A DNA stretch of 12,343 bases from JABEVB01 sp049965775 (GTDB lineage: Bacteria > Planctomycetota > Phycisphaerae > WQYP01). Both the position numbers and the translations under genes were made by a program. Numbering within the stretch: position 1 is the stretch's first letter; each line of letters begins with the position of its first letter. The notes under the pieces were generated by a model. That model did not search any database, was not told the DNA's origin, and saw only the letters and a program-made list of their open reading frames with translations. The stretch lies in assembly GCA_049965775.1 (NCBI GenBank), contig JBMFVX010000092.1, positions 1 through 12,343 on the forward strand, in the 5' to 3' direction. Of this stretch, positions 1 through 7,978 are shown piece after piece.

Positions 1-764
1 GATTCAAAGTTTTCGCTTTCAATGCTGTACCAGGTGATGCGCGGGTCGTTCTCCATGCCGATGGCCAAATCGCGGATGATGTCTTCGACAAACTTGGGGT
101 TGTCGTAGGCCTGCTCGGTGACGAATTTTTCGTCCGGGCGCTTAAGGACGGCGTAAACCGGTGCGCTGGCGGCGGCTTCCATGATGTTTACAAGGTCTTC
201 AATCCAGAGCAGGCCGGTAAATCGGACGCGAGCCGTGATTTCGCAGCGCTGGTTGTGCGCTCCGCGGGCGGATATTTCTTTGCTGCAGGGGCACAGCGAT
301 GTCGCCGGTGCCTTAACTTCAAGGATAAAGTCATCCTTGCCGTTGCTTGAACCTTCAAAGGTGCAGTTGTAATCCATCAGGCCGCGGGCGCCGGTAACCG
401 GGGCAGACTTTTCAATAAAGTACGGAAAACTCATGGCAATGTGTGCATCGGAGGCCATGAGGCGGGTTTTCATTTCATGGAGGATGGGAATGATTTGTGC
501 CGGCGTAATGCAACGGTGATGGTGGTTTAAGATTTCGAGAAAGCGGCTCATGTGCGTGCCCTTCTTATGCTTGGGAAGCGACACGTACAGGTTAATCGAG
601 GCAATGGTGGATTGCTCACCACCGCCGCACTCCTTAAGCGTAATGGGGTAGCGCACATTTTTAACGCCGACTTTGTCTATGGCGACATTTCGCTGGTCGG
701 CGGAGCCTTGAACATCGGCCAATCCGGTGCGGGGCAGCGGCTTTGCTGCGGTGGGTGTACTCAT
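1..764 (-). CDS. folE2: GTP cyclohydrolase FolE2 (type IB), 3' end cut by window start
   Basis: This gene converts GTP to 7,8-dihydroneopterin triphosphate, the first step of tetrahydrofolate (and queuosine precursor) synthesis in the cytoplasm. I translated 254 codons from the ATG at 762-764, which has a perfect AGGAGG at 775-780. The family signature is clear: SLCPCSKEIS at residues 156-165, GAHNQR at 168-173, and a conserved stretch with LKRPDEKFVTEQAYDNPKFVED at about 207-228. Using the published Neisseria gonorrhoeae residues (Cys147, His159, Glu201, His246), the spacing places them at Cys158, His170 and Glu212; the last ligand would be at about residue 257, just beyond the window edge. 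So only about the last 15-50 residues are missing. It diverges from the GH35 gene and has no obvious functional link to it. No Zur-like operator was seen. Confidence 0.96.
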   Translation of the reverse strand, partial: MSTPTAAKPLPRTGLADVQGSADQRNVAIDKVGVKNVRYPITLKECGGGEQSTIASINLYVSLPKHKKGTHMSRFLEILNHHHRCITPAQIIPILHEMKTRLMASDAHIAMSFPYFIEKSAPVTGARGLMDYNCTFEGSSNGKDDFILEVKAPATSLCPCSKEISARGAHNQRCEITARVRFTGLLWIEDLVNIMEAAASAPVYAVLKRPDEKFVTEQAYDNPKFVEDIIRDLAIGMENDPRITWYSIESENFE

Positions 765-865
765 GCGACTAAAACCTCCTGTGCGCCCGGTTAGGGGCCG
801 CGGGTTCGTATTTTGCCATGCCCAAGTCAGACGCGGCGCCATGTCGGCGGTTGCCCGCCAAGCCC

Positions 866-894
866 ATAGTAGGATGTTGTGGGGTTTGAATCAA
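866..894 (-). promoter_or_regulatory. Candidate sigma70-type promoter of folE2
   Basis: On the minus strand TTGATT (889-894) and TACTAT (866-871) are separated by exactly 17 bp, each matching the consensus at 4 of 6 positions. It would give a 5' leader of about 95 nt. That leader begins with a GGCGG-GCAA-CCGCC hairpin (846-859, GNRA-type loop) and ends at the AGGAGG of folE2. Pattern match only; no known riboswitch class was recognised in the leader. Confidence 0.4.
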
Positions 895-986
895 ATGCTT
901 TGGCAGCGGACCTTTGCCGGGGTAAGTTCGGGCGATTGGCACGCTATCAAGCAGCCCCGATTGTGCAAGGAGCCTGTCCAAGTAAT

Positions 987-1023
987 CGCCGGGTTGCGAT
1001 CCCGGCGCGCGCCGGGAATTTTT
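987..1023 (+). terminator. Rho-independent terminator-like hairpin with overlapping alternative hairpin (attenuator-like)
   Basis: Bases 1000-1017 form a perfect 18-bp palindrome (TCCCGGC-GCGC-GCCGGGA) immediately followed by ATTTTT at 1018-1023, which is the form of an intrinsic terminator reading on the plus strand. The left arm CCCGGCG (1001-1007) can also pair with CGCCGGG at 987-993, with a 7-nt loop; the two hairpins exclude each other. That is the architecture of an attenuator or riboswitch expression platform. No coding gene lies directly upstream on this strand, so the transcript ended here would be a small RNA or an early part of a very long GH35 leader. Confidence 0.5.
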
Positions 1024-1274
1024 GGCACGCCTCCAGTAGCGGTGGCGTCAGCGTACCTGAGGCAGATGGTACTCCGAGGAGCCGCGCCGCAGAGAAGGCC
1101 AAAAAGCATGCCGCCCTGCGAGAGATAAAACAGCGATGTGCAGGCTCGGCGTAGGCGCAGGGAGGAGCGAAGTTGCGACCGAAATCAGTGCCGACCCTGG
1201 ACACCGCCGCCTCGCCCGACCCTCCGGGCCGTTCTTCCATTCCGCTTGGCATACAGCAGACTTGTGGGTGACAC

Positions 1275-1320
1275 TTCTACTTCGGCTAAGTAGTGAAAAT
1301 TCTACTCTGGTACAAGGTAC
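1275..1320. repeat. Short direct and inverted repeats upstream of the GH35 operon
   Basis: TTCTACT occurs at 1275-1281 and 1300-1306, 25 bp apart. CTACTT (1277-1282) pairs with AAGTAG (1288-1293) around a 5-nt loop. GGTAC is repeated at 1309-1313 and 1316-1320. The helical-turn-scale spacing makes regulator binding possible, and a weak -35-like TTGGCA follows at 1341-1346, but no good -10 at 16-18 bp is visible. Could be chance. Confidence 0.25.
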
Positions 1321-1378
1321 AACACCACGCGGCTGCAAACTTGGCAGACTTTGGTATATGCTACTAATCGGCGGCGGT

Positions 1379-1413
1379 GTCTCCCCCGCCAACTTAACGC
1401 TGCTCTGGGAGAC
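1379..1413 (+). promoter_or_regulatory. 7-bp inverted repeat in the GH35 leader, next to the ribosome binding site
   Basis: GTCTCCC (1379-1385) is perfectly complementary to GGGAGAC (1407-1413), enclosing a 21-nt loop. The hairpin ends 5 nt before the Shine-Dalgarno AAGGAG (1419-1424), which is 8 nt from the ATG at 1433. A second, partly exclusive pairing exists between GGCGG at about 1372-1377 and CCGCC at 1386-1390. This could set translation initiation or mRNA stability of the operon, or be a palindromic protein site. Seen in the sequence; function inferred. Confidence 0.4.
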
Positions 1414-1432
1414 GATCTAAGGAGCCAGCCCG

Positions 1433-4225
1433 ATGAACAATGCCGCAGACATGCCCCGTCGCGACGTTTTAAAATTAATGCTGCTGGGCTCGGCGGCAGG
1501 CGTGCCGTTACGGGGCCGCGCATCGTCTGCGGCGACGACCGAAATCCCGACAAAGCGGCCATTTTTTCAGCCCCACCGCATTCGCTACGATGGGCAATCG
1601 TTGTTTGTGGAAGATAAACCATTTTTTCTCTACGGCGGGAGTTTTCATTACTACCGCTGTCCCAAGCCGCTGTGGCGTGCCCGCTTTGAAAAGATAAAGC
1701 AGGCTGGTTTCAACACCGTTCAAACCTACGTGCCATGGAATATCAGCGAAACGCAGCAACCCTCTTCGCTTTCAGACTTTTCGCAGGTTCGCTTAAACGA
1801 TCTTGATGATTGGCTTCGGATGGCGATAGACGACTTCGGTTTTTATGTCACCATCAGACCAGGCCCCTACATCTGCGCGGAATGGGATACGGGCGGCTTT
1901 CCACAGTGGCTCCTGACGTATAAACCACGTGGGTTCAGTGGAGAGTGGCTGCGCAGCGACAATCCCACCTTCATGGCATGGAGTCGGCACTGGTATGACG
2001 CTGTCTGCCCTGTTATCGCCCCGCATCAATTAACTCGACAGCCGATCGGCAAGCCGGGCGTGCTGCTGTTTCAGGTTGAAAACGAATATGACTTTCCAGC
2101 AATGCCCCTCCATGTGAAACGCAGGTATGTCGCATCGCTCGTTGACGGAGCGTTGCACAATGGCATTGAGGTGCCGCTTTTCATCAACTGGGGCAACTGC
2201 GTACTCCATGCGCAGCGGTCGCAATTGCACCGGGTTTTTGACACGATGGACTTTTATCCGCGGGCTCACGTAAGTAATATCCAGCCGAAAATCGCCGCCA
2301 TGCGCCGCAACCAGCCTGATGCACCGTTGATGACTGCCGAACTCCAAGGCGGGTGGTTTTCCACCGTTTATGACACGCCGTACCTGCGCACCGACGAAGA
2401 CCACTATGGGCCAGGCATCGGACCGGAGCAAATCAACAACCTCACCTTATTTTGCCTCCAGAAAGGCGTAACAATAGTTAACTTTTATATGCTCTTCGGA
2501 GGCACCAACTTTGGCGGTCATCCGGCACGCAGCATTGCAACATCCTATGATTACAGCGCTCCCATTCGCGAAAACGGCGGCGTGGGCGACAAATACTTAC
2601 GCGTTCAAGCACTGGGCACCATGCTGAAACGGCACGGACCTGACCTTGCCCGGTCACATGAGGTTCAAACCTCGGCCACCAGTGAGCATGCCGACGTAGG
2701 CATTGCGGCCCGCGAGGTGCCCGATGGCGGCATATACGTTTTTGTCCGAAAAATCAGCGAGGGCCAACCCCGTTCGGGTCAGGCGACAGTTACCGCAGGC
2801 CGCTTACAGGCGGTCAGATTCCACTATTCTCTTAAAAAGTTTGGGGCAAAAATTCTTTACTTTCCGCCTGCGGCATCATCCGCCGCCGAGGCCAAATGGC
2901 TCCCGGAGAACCTCCCCGCCATGAAACGACCGAGCAGATTCTTACCGGATCCGGTCGAAATAGCCTACTGCCGTACGGCGGTAGACCCGACGCCAACGCA
3001 ATGGCGGCCTGTCAAGCCGGGTCAATCTTTAGCTGACCTGGGCTATTACCAGAGCGGGTTTAACTATTACCGCGCGGGTTTAAAGCTTCCGCCGCAGCCA
3101 AAACAAAAGTTGCTCGCTGCGCTTGTAGCAAGCGTTGCCTTGCACGACACGGCTACCGCCATGCTCGACGACAAACTGCTGTATGATTCCGGCAGCGGCG
3201 AAGCTGCCTGTGTGTTTAAACCAGAAGCCGCATGTGCACCGGGTCTCCATAACGCTCTTTTAGTTTACGAAAATCGCGGGCATGCCAACGGCGGCATGGC
3301 GATGGAAAAGCTTTACGGTATTTTTGACTTGTCATTGAACACCACCGATGACGACCAGCGATTGTTGCAACACTGGCAACTCAAGCGTATTGCACCGCCC
3401 AAGAACACTCGGCACGTCGAAGACACCATCCAAAATGTATCCACCGCCGGTTGGCACAAAACCGTCTGCAGAAGCGACCATTCCGCTACACAACTTGCAC
3501 CCAACTCCTGGGCGGTCTTTCGCTGTCAGGTGGTGTTGACGCCAAAAGATATTCAGTCGCACCGAACACAACTGGTGCTCACCCGCGTTGCCGACAAAGG
3601 CTGGGTATTTGTTAATAACCAACTCTTTGGCTCCACCAATCACTGGTCGCAAGTCTGGGCGTTTGATGCCGCAAAAGCTCTACAACCGGGCTCCAACAGT
3701 ATCGCCGTGCTCGTACAAAACGGCGGGCACCGCGGTGGCCTTGGGCTTGTAAAATTGACATCGCGCCAATCCGCCGAAGCTATGTCGCACCTTGTCGGAC
3801 CGCTCGAAATTGCTGCCGCTCCGGTCGGCTTGGAGCGCCGCTGGCATCAAGCCGATTTTGACGACCGGCACTGGCGTTCGTATGCACTACCGCAAGGCCC
3901 AAACGGTTCGGTCCAGCCTCACCTGCTTTCCTGGCACCGCATGGATTTTGATTTGCCAAAGGTACCAGAAGATATCTGGGTGCCTTGGTGTCTCAAGATC
4001 CAGGCGGTTGGGACAGGCTTTATCTATCTTAACGGACACGAGTATGGCCGTTTCTGGCAAGATGGCGGCCAAAGAGAGTATTATCTGCCCGAATGCTGGT
4101 TGCAACCCCGCGGCCAGGGCAAAAATGTGATCGCCCTGTGCCTGCGCGCGGTCAACAGACCGGCTCGCATTCTTTCTGCCTCCATCGTGCCGTACCGTTT
4201 GTACGCTGAATATCGTCGGTTATAA
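1433..4225 (+). CDS. Tat-exported GH35 beta-galactosidase
   Basis: A family 35 retaining glycosidase that releases terminal beta-linked galactose, probably outside the cytoplasmic membrane. The start at 1433 has AAGGAG 8 nt upstream, and residues 9-27 form a twin-arginine signal (RRDVLKLMLLGSAAG). The TIM-barrel domain spans about 45-400: RPGPYICAEWDTGGFPQWL at 142-160, the acid/base motif QVENEY with Glu218, the nucleophile motif TAELQGGW with Glu303, and FGGTNFGG near 355-362. Beta-sandwich or jelly-roll domains follow (about 540-620, 690-775 and 830-920); the last carries YLNGHEYGRFW and a GQREYYLPECWL stretch, as in the galactose-binding-like domains of large GH35 enzymes. At 930 residues it is at the long end of the family. 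It is the first gene of an operon with the rhamnosidase, 13 bp downstream. The linkage cleaved (beta-1,3, 1,4 or 1,6) cannot be read from the sequence. Confidence 0.95.
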   Translation: MNNAADMPRRDVLKLMLLGSAAGVPLRGRASSAATTEIPTKRPFFQPHRIRYDGQSLFVEDKPFFLYGGSFHYYRCPKPLWRARFEKIKQAGFNTVQTYVPWNISETQQPSSLSDFSQVRLNDLDDWLRMAIDDFGFYVTIRPGPYICAEWDTGGFPQWLLTYKPRGFSGEWLRSDNPTFMAWSRHWYDAVCPVIAPHQLTRQPIGKPGVLLFQVENEYDFPAMPLHVKRRYVASLVDGALHNGIEVPLFINWGNCVLHAQRSQLHRVFDTMDFYPRAHVSNIQPKIAAMRRNQPDAPLMTAELQGGWFSTVYDTPYLRTDEDHYGPGIGPEQINNLTLFCLQKGVTIVNFYMLFGGTNFGGHPARSIATSYDYSAPIRENGGVGDKYLRVQALGTMLKRHGPDLARSHEVQTSATSEHADVGIAAREVPDGGIYVFVRKISEGQPRSGQATVTAGRLQAVRFHYSLKKFGAKILYFPPAASSAAEAKWLPENLPAMKRPSRFLPDPVEIAYCRTAVDPTPTQWRPVKPGQSLADLGYYQSGFNYYRAGLKLPPQPKQKLLAALVASVALHDTATAMLDDKLLYDSGSGEAACVFKPEAACAPGLHNALLVYENRGHANGGMAMEKLYGIFDLSLNTTDDDQRLLQHWQLKRIAPPKNTRHVEDTIQNVSTAGWHKTVCRSDHSATQLAPNSWAVFRCQVVLTPKDIQSHRTQLVLTRVADKGWVFVNNQLFGSTNHWSQVWAFDAAKALQPGSNSIAVLVQNGGHRGGLGLVKLTSRQSAEAMSHLVGPLEIAAAPVGLERRWHQADFDDRHWRSYALPQGPNGSVQPHLLSWHRMDFDLPKVPEDIWVPWCLKIQAVGTGFIYLNGHEYGRFWQDGGQREYYLPECWLQPRGQGKNVIALCLRAVNRPARILSASIVPYRLYAEYRRL

Positions 4226-4238
4226 CTTAAGGGGTATC

Positions 4239-7106
4239 ATGAAAGTAACAACCAAATCGTCAGTGACAGTGTCGCGCCGTGATGTAATCAAAACCGCGGC
4301 CATGGCCATTGTGGGCGGCAACGCCGTGCGCGCAGATGCCCGCAATACACAACACCAAAATGACGCACCAACCAATCTCACCTGCGAGTATCTGGTGGAT
4401 CCTCTTGGTGTAGATGTTCGGCATCCGCGGTTAAGCTGGATGCTTGGTTCATCTCAGCGGGGTGAGCGTCAAACCGGTTATCAGATATTGGTGGCACGGG
4501 ATGCGGCGCTGCTCCAACCCGGTAAGGCGGATGTCTGGGATTCGGGCTATTGCAAATCTGATCAGAACGTTCTGGTTCCATATGGCGGCCCGGCTTTAAT
4601 AGCTGCAGGACGCTATTTTTGGACGCTGCGCACGTGGAACGCTCAGCACACCGCCAGCTCATGGGCCGCGCCGGCTCGTTGGGAAATGGGAATGCTTAAC
4701 CCAACAGATTGGCAGCCTGCCCAATGGATTGAATTGGCGAAAGATACCCGTAACTCTCCTTTGGTATTCCGCCCGTGGCAAACCAGCACCATGAAAGCCC
4801 CCTCCCAAAAGAAGGCCTTTGCTTCACCCCTGTTTCGAAAAGCCTTTTCCATCAGCAAACCGATCGCCCGCGCGCGAATGTATATTTGCGGTTTGGGTTA
4901 TCATGAACTCTATGTCAATGGTGCTCGCATCGGAACGCAGCAGCTCGATCCCGGTATGACCACGTACGATGCCCGTGCATTTTATGTTGTGCACGATCTC
5001 ACCCAGGCCCTGCGTACCGGCGATAACGCCATTGGCGTCATGCTAGGCAACGGCTTTTTCGGCCAAAATATTGTGTGGGGCCCCTGGCTCGCCTGGGGTG
5101 AGCCGGTGCTTTTGGCAAAGTGCATTGTGGAATATGCGAATGGCTCGGTGCAAACCATTGCCACCGACTCCACATGGCGCGCCACCACAGGACCCGTGCT
5201 TTTTGACAACGTTTACGCCGGTGAAACTTATGACGCCCGGCTCGAAATTCCTGACTGGAATCAACCCGGCCTCGATGACTCTCATTGGCAATCAGCACGG
5301 ATACGAAAGGCCCCAACGCTCCAATTGCAAAGCCAGATGATACAAAGCATTCAAGATACCCATACCATCAAGCCAAAGCGGATCATTGCCAGCTCCGGTG
5401 GAAAATGGATTGTTGATCTGGGTCAAAACTTTGCCGGGTGCGTGCGCCTGACTCTTAATGAACCAGCCGGCACACAAATTACCCTTCGCATGGCGGAAAT
5501 TCTGGCGCCCGGCGGCACTGAAATTGACCCCTCGACGACCGGAGTTTACGCCACCGGCGTCGTCCAGACCGAGATTTACGTTTGTAAAGGCGGAGGCGAG
5601 CAATGGCGTCCGCGATTTACCTATCATGGCTTTCGGTTTGTTGAAGTCGCCGGATTAAAGCGCAAGCCCGCGCCGAGCTTTATGCAAGGCATACAGCTAC
5701 GCACGGCTGCTGAAAAAAGAGGTGATTTTGTATGTTCCGATCCGCTGCTTAACCGCATCTATCGCACCTCGCTTTGGACGCTGGCAAGCAATATGCACAG
5801 CATTACCGAAGATTGCCCGCAGCGCGAAAAGTGCGCCTGGATGGGGGATATGGAAATTTACGGGCAGGCCGCAATCTATAATTACCATCTGGCGCCTCTT
5901 TTTAACAAGCTCGCCGACGATATGGACACCACGCTGGGGCGCGGCGGAATTACGCCCTGGCAGAAACCCGCATCGCCGGGTTTACCCTGCAATATTGCCG
6001 CCGGTCGCCGATTGTGCGATCAGGCCAATCCTGATTGGGGTGCGGCATTGGTGGCGCTGCCATGGTTTATCTACCTGTACTACGGGGATGCCTCCACGCT
6101 CGGCCGGCAATATCCGCATATGAAGCGCTGGGTGCGTTATGTCGCTTCGGCCGAGGTAAGCAAAAACGGCATCGTACAATATGGCTTTGGCGATTGGTGC
6201 CCCCCCGGCATCGGCGGCGCCAACCCCAAATGTCCGGTACCCTTAACTTCCACTGCTTTGCAATATGCCAGCCTTACCATCATGACTAAAACCGCCGCGA
6301 TGCTCGGCCACAGCGATGACGAAAAATGGTTTAGGCGGCAGGCGGCCATCGTTAAAGCAGCTTTTCACAAAACCTTCTATCAACCACACACGAACGGATA
6401 TGGTTCGCAAACCGCCAATGCTGTAGCCCTGCGATTTGATCTGGTCCCAGACAAACACAAATCAGCCGTGGCCGCCGCCCTGGCTGATGAAATTAAGGCC
6501 CAGCACAACCATGCGGATACCGGCATTTTGGGTTCCCGGCCTCTTTATACACTGCTCAACGACCACGGCTACGATGAGCTGACTTATCGCATGATGAAGA
6601 AGATAGATTATCCGAGTTACGGCTACATGCTTTCCCGTGGCGATACCACCTGGCCGGAAGTGCAATACAATACACCGTTGAATCAGCCGCAGATTAACTG
6701 TTCATACAACCACGGAATGCAGAGCGGTTTCGCGGCGTGGTTCCACGAAAGCATCGCCGGCATCCGCCCACTCGAAGCCTCCCCGGGATTCAAACAAATA
6801 GTGATGCGGCCCCACAACTTTCGGCAATTAACCTCGGTTTCCGCTTATCACCAGTCCATGTATGGAACAATCAAAAGCGAGTGGCGTAGAAAAGGCTCGC
6901 ATTTCCACTGGAATATAGCCCTGCCGCCGAACACAACAGCGCAGGTAGCAATTCCCGCACGCGACTTGAACCTTGTGCGCGAAGGAGCAAAGGCTATTAA
7001 TGCCCAACGTCCTCATATCCGCTTTCTCAAGTGGGAGGGCAACCATGCGATTTTTGCGGTGGCTTCAGGAGCTTACAAATTCTCCTCGGTTCTCACCGAT
7101 ATTTAG
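4239..7106 (+). CDS. Tat-exported GH78 alpha-L-rhamnosidase
   Basis: An inverting enzyme that hydrolyses terminal alpha-L-rhamnose. AAGGGG lies at 4229-4234 before the ATG, 13 bp after the GH35 stop, so both genes are probably co-transcribed. A Tat signal (SRRDVIKTAAMAIVGG) occupies residues 12-27. The N-terminal module begins with the hallmark DPLGVDVRHPRLSW at 54-67, followed by beta-sandwich modules (YICGLGYHELYVNG at 215-228) and an (alpha/alpha)6 catalytic domain from about 490 to 845. Asp525, Glu530 and Asp537 in EDCPQREKCAWMGD have the same spacing (+5, +12) as Asp567, Glu572 and Asp579 of Bacillus sp. GL1 RhaB; the general base corresponds to Glu807 in GDTTWPE. YNHGMQSGFAAWFH (823-836) and a C-terminal beta domain complete the fold. 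955 residues is normal. Minor variations are AWMGD for the usual GWMGD and TTWPE for TTxWE. Confidence 0.95.
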   Translation: MKVTTKSSVTVSRRDVIKTAAMAIVGGNAVRADARNTQHQNDAPTNLTCEYLVDPLGVDVRHPRLSWMLGSSQRGERQTGYQILVARDAALLQPGKADVWDSGYCKSDQNVLVPYGGPALIAAGRYFWTLRTWNAQHTASSWAAPARWEMGMLNPTDWQPAQWIELAKDTRNSPLVFRPWQTSTMKAPSQKKAFASPLFRKAFSISKPIARARMYICGLGYHELYVNGARIGTQQLDPGMTTYDARAFYVVHDLTQALRTGDNAIGVMLGNGFFGQNIVWGPWLAWGEPVLLAKCIVEYANGSVQTIATDSTWRATTGPVLFDNVYAGETYDARLEIPDWNQPGLDDSHWQSARIRKAPTLQLQSQMIQSIQDTHTIKPKRIIASSGGKWIVDLGQNFAGCVRLTLNEPAGTQITLRMAEILAPGGTEIDPSTTGVYATGVVQTEIYVCKGGGEQWRPRFTYHGFRFVEVAGLKRKPAPSFMQGIQLRTAAEKRGDFVCSDPLLNRIYRTSLWTLASNMHSITEDCPQREKCAWMGDMEIYGQAAIYNYHLAPLFNKLADDMDTTLGRGGITPWQKPASPGLPCNIAAGRRLCDQANPDWGAALVALPWFIYLYYGDASTLGRQYPHMKRWVRYVASAEVSKNGIVQYGFGDWCPPGIGGANPKCPVPLTSTALQYASLTIMTKTAAMLGHSDDEKWFRRQAAIVKAAFHKTFYQPHTNGYGSQTANAVALRFDLVPDKHKSAVAAALADEIKAQHNHADTGILGSRPLYTLLNDHGYDELTYRMMKKIDYPSYGYMLSRGDTTWPEVQYNTPLNQPQINCSYNHGMQSGFAAWFHESIAGIRPLEASPGFKQIVMRPHNFRQLTSVSAYHQSMYGTIKSEWRRKGSHFHWNIALPPNTTAQVAIPARDLNLVREGAKAINAQRPHIRFLKWEGNHAIFAVASGAYKFSSVLTDI

Positions 7107-7592
7107 CGCGCATACAATAGGATGGAGCAACCGTTGATGGCCGTGCTGCTTGGCTGCGGTTTTCGCCACAGCGGTATAACTTGAAGCGGCGGCACATTTG
7201 CGGTGCAGGCGTCAAGCCCGGCAACACCTCCTTCGTGAACGGTTAGCCCGGCTGAATCCGGCAAGCCAACTCGTCCTGCGCAGCCGTAGTGCAATTCCCC
7301 CAAAGGCAATTCGCCCTATACCACACAGCCAATACTTTTTTAGATTCACGGATGCTCGGGCAAAGTAATTCTGGTATTTTTTTGGAGCCATGTTTTTGTC
7401 AGCACGGCTTTTATGCAGGTTGCCGCCGTTAAAGATCAACGTTGCCCCAATGAGATCTGCCACACGGCACGTAATAATTACGAGCGTTTTTTTACTCTGG
7501 ACAGTCCTGATTAAAAGTTGGCGATCTGATAAGCGGTTGCTCAAAACCTCCAGTGGCATAGCTGTTAACTTAAGCGAACAGCGAACCGGATC

Positions 7593-7604
7593 GGTGAATT
7601 CACC
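7593..7604. repeat. Perfect 12-bp palindrome
   Basis: GGTGAATTCACC is fully self-complementary and abuts an ATG at 7605 that opens only a 26-codon frame (7605-7685). A palindrome of this size suits a dimeric regulator, but no real gene follows closely, so it may be chance or a relic operator. Confidence 0.3.
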
Positions 7605-7690
7605 ATGACAAACCTTGATAATCCAGGGATAATGCGGGGAGGCGTTTGTCTTGGATCCGCTGGTTCCGGCAATTTTCTATTTTAGGTTAA

Positions 7691-7912
7691 CGCGTATGCT
7701 TCCCCCGTGGAGAGCCGGCTCGCGATTATCAATCCATTAAGAACTGGATTGCCAAGATGGCTATGATCAAAGGCCTGAAGGCCATCAGCCTCTTAAATTG
7801 TCAGAAGCATCCACTTGACAGAAAAACATCAGATTCGAGGATGCAATGCATGAACTCACAACGCAACCATTTTCATGGTGATTGGCAGTACATAATAGCC
7901 CTCAATCTTTAA
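7691..7912 (+). other. Orphan reading frame, possible gene remnant
   Basis: The frame is open from just after a stop at 7688-7690 to TAA at 7910-7912 (73 codons); the first ATG is at 7757 and would give 51 residues. The part before and around that ATG (EPARDYQSIKNWIAKMA, then MIKGLKAISLL) looks protein-like, with an amphipathic helical pattern and sensible codons, while the remainder looks less so. There is no ribosome binding site before 7757. I do not recognise a family. It could be a fragment of a degraded gene or a chance open frame. Confidence 0.2.
7731..7786. repeat. Cluster of small hairpins
   Basis: AATCCA (7731-7736) pairs with TGGATT (7745-7750). GATGGC (7756-7761) pairs with GCCATC (7781-7786), enclosing GGCC-TGAA-GGCC (7772-7783). 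On the minus strand the last is followed by only TTTG, so it is a weak terminator candidate for the lyase-like gene, about 190 bp past its stop. GAGCCGGCTC at 7712-7721 is a further 10-bp palindrome just to the left. Confidence 0.3.
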
Positions 7913-7978
7913 GCCATACTTGCTACCTTTATCTATTGCCGCCACCATACCAGCAGCGGTCATTCCGTGGCGATCTTT

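Larger units (their letters stand above)
765..1432. other. Gene-free divergent intergenic region between folE2 and the GH35 gene
   Basis: This stretch of about 670 bp separates two divergent genes. Several reading frames of 60-130 codons cross it on both strands, but none has a convincing ribosome binding site, domain or motif, and they overlap each other, as expected in GC-rich noncoding DNA. What it does hold is the folE2 promoter candidate, a terminator-like palindrome with a competing hairpin (987-1023), short direct and inverted repeats at 1275-1320, and a leader inverted repeat before the GH35 start. One frame ending at 1154 has a charged tail (AEKAKKHAALREIKQ) that could be a decayed gene end, but I could not identify it. 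Confidence 0.6.
7107..7978. other. 872-bp gap between convergent genes, no recognisable gene
   Basis: This region lies between the 3' ends of the rhamnosidase and the lyase-like gene, an unusually long gap for convergent bacterial genes. Reading frames of up to 115 codons on the minus strand (7212-7559) and 72 on the plus strand (7390-7608) show no motif I recognise. T-runs occur at 7336-7341 and 7378-7384 but without a stable hairpin before them, so no confident terminator for either flanking gene can be given. Palindromes and an orphan reading frame in the right half are listed separately. It may be the decayed remains of lost genes. Confidence 0.55.

Noticed and set aside
765..960. Riboswitch (preQ1, THF or Zn-responsive control) in the folE2 leader
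   Set aside because: Only a simple GNRA hairpin is visible; none of the conserved core sequences of these classes, and no Zur-like palindrome, could be found by eye.
947..1252. 101-codon minus-strand frame upstream of folE2 with a Cys-rich, signal-like stretch
   Set aside because: It overlaps several other frames of similar length in GC-rich DNA, crosses the terminator-like palindrome, and has no good ribosome binding site or family motif.
7153..7172. Hairpin after the GH78 gene as its terminator
   Set aside because: GCTGCGG/CCACAGC has a mismatch and no following T-run.
7212..7559. 115-codon minus-strand frame in the convergent gap
   Set aside because: No family resemblance, an arginine-rich tail typical of chance frames, and no supporting start signal.
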